A model generated the notes under the pieces. It made no database searches, was not told where the DNA came from, and worked only from the letters and a program-made list of their open reading frames with translations. The position numbers were made by a program, and so were the translations under genes. From an archaeon (lineage in GTDB: Archaea > Methanobacteriota > Methanobacteria > Methanobacteriales > Methanobacteriaceae), in contig JAKSUD010000066.1 of the NCBI GenBank assembly GCA_024409185.1, positions 1-5,600 of the forward strand: a stretch of DNA of 5,600 nucleotides, read 5' to 3'. Numbering within the stretch: position 1 is the first letter of the stretch; every line of letters starts with the position of its first letter. Positions 5,573-5,600 of this stretch are shown here, one piece after another.

Positions 5573-5600
5573 TTTAAAAAAATTAAAACTACTTTTAAAT

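Noticed and set aside
1..5600. tRNA, rRNA or other GC-rich RNA genes, insertion sequences
   Set aside because: No stretch has the raised GC content or cloverleaf pattern expected of a stable RNA in such a genome, and no transposase or terminal inverted repeat pair was seen.

Overview
The window looks like chromosomal DNA of a very AT-rich methanogenic archaeon of the Methanobacteriaceae. Methanobrevibacter is the most likely genus and Methanosphaera the alternative. Three things support this: an archaeal dihydroneopterin aldolase (MptD) of the methanopterin pathway, an archaetidylserine synthase of ether-lipid synthesis, and archaeal expression signals (TATA-like boxes, GGAG/GAGG ribosome binding sites, long oligo-T tracts after stop codons). 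Intergenic DNA is almost entirely A and T. The genus assignment is inference from gene content and composition only.

Layout, left to right. Positions 1-117 are the T-rich (minus strand) 3' end of a two-gene minus-strand operon. That operon is a class E-like sortase (479-1273, GTG start) followed by mptD (118-489); the two overlap by 11 bases, so they are probably translationally coupled. Its probable promoter lies at 1327-1337, at the edge of a perfect 10-bp tandem repeat (1331-1360) that itself consists of TATA-like units. Next on the minus strand is a large membrane-anchored protein (1475-3106) that I place in the DUF515 family. It has a cytoplasmic Asn/Asp/Tyr-rich disordered segment, one membrane segment, and an external part that resembles SAF/CpaB-type pilus assembly proteins. 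Then comes pssA (3370-4290, minus), followed by a strong oligo-T terminator at 3309-3341. A 496-bp gene-free divergent region (4291-4786) separates pssA from a plus-strand gene of unknown function (4787-5503), which encodes a soluble protein with a Lys/Glu-rich tail. The right edge holds a small hairpin with a C-rich loop (5536-5572).

Three of the five genes (sortase, DUF515 protein, pssA) concern the cell envelope or its surface, so the region can be read as a loose envelope neighbourhood. Each of these transcription units appears to have its own promoter and terminator, and mptD is a cofactor gene carried along by the sortase. There is no RNA gene, CRISPR array, insertion sequence or clear mobile element. 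I see no obviously new multi-gene system. The best leads are the DUF515 protein as a possible archaeal CpaB-like factor, the sortase with two extra C-terminal membrane segments, and the unrecognised plus-strand gene.
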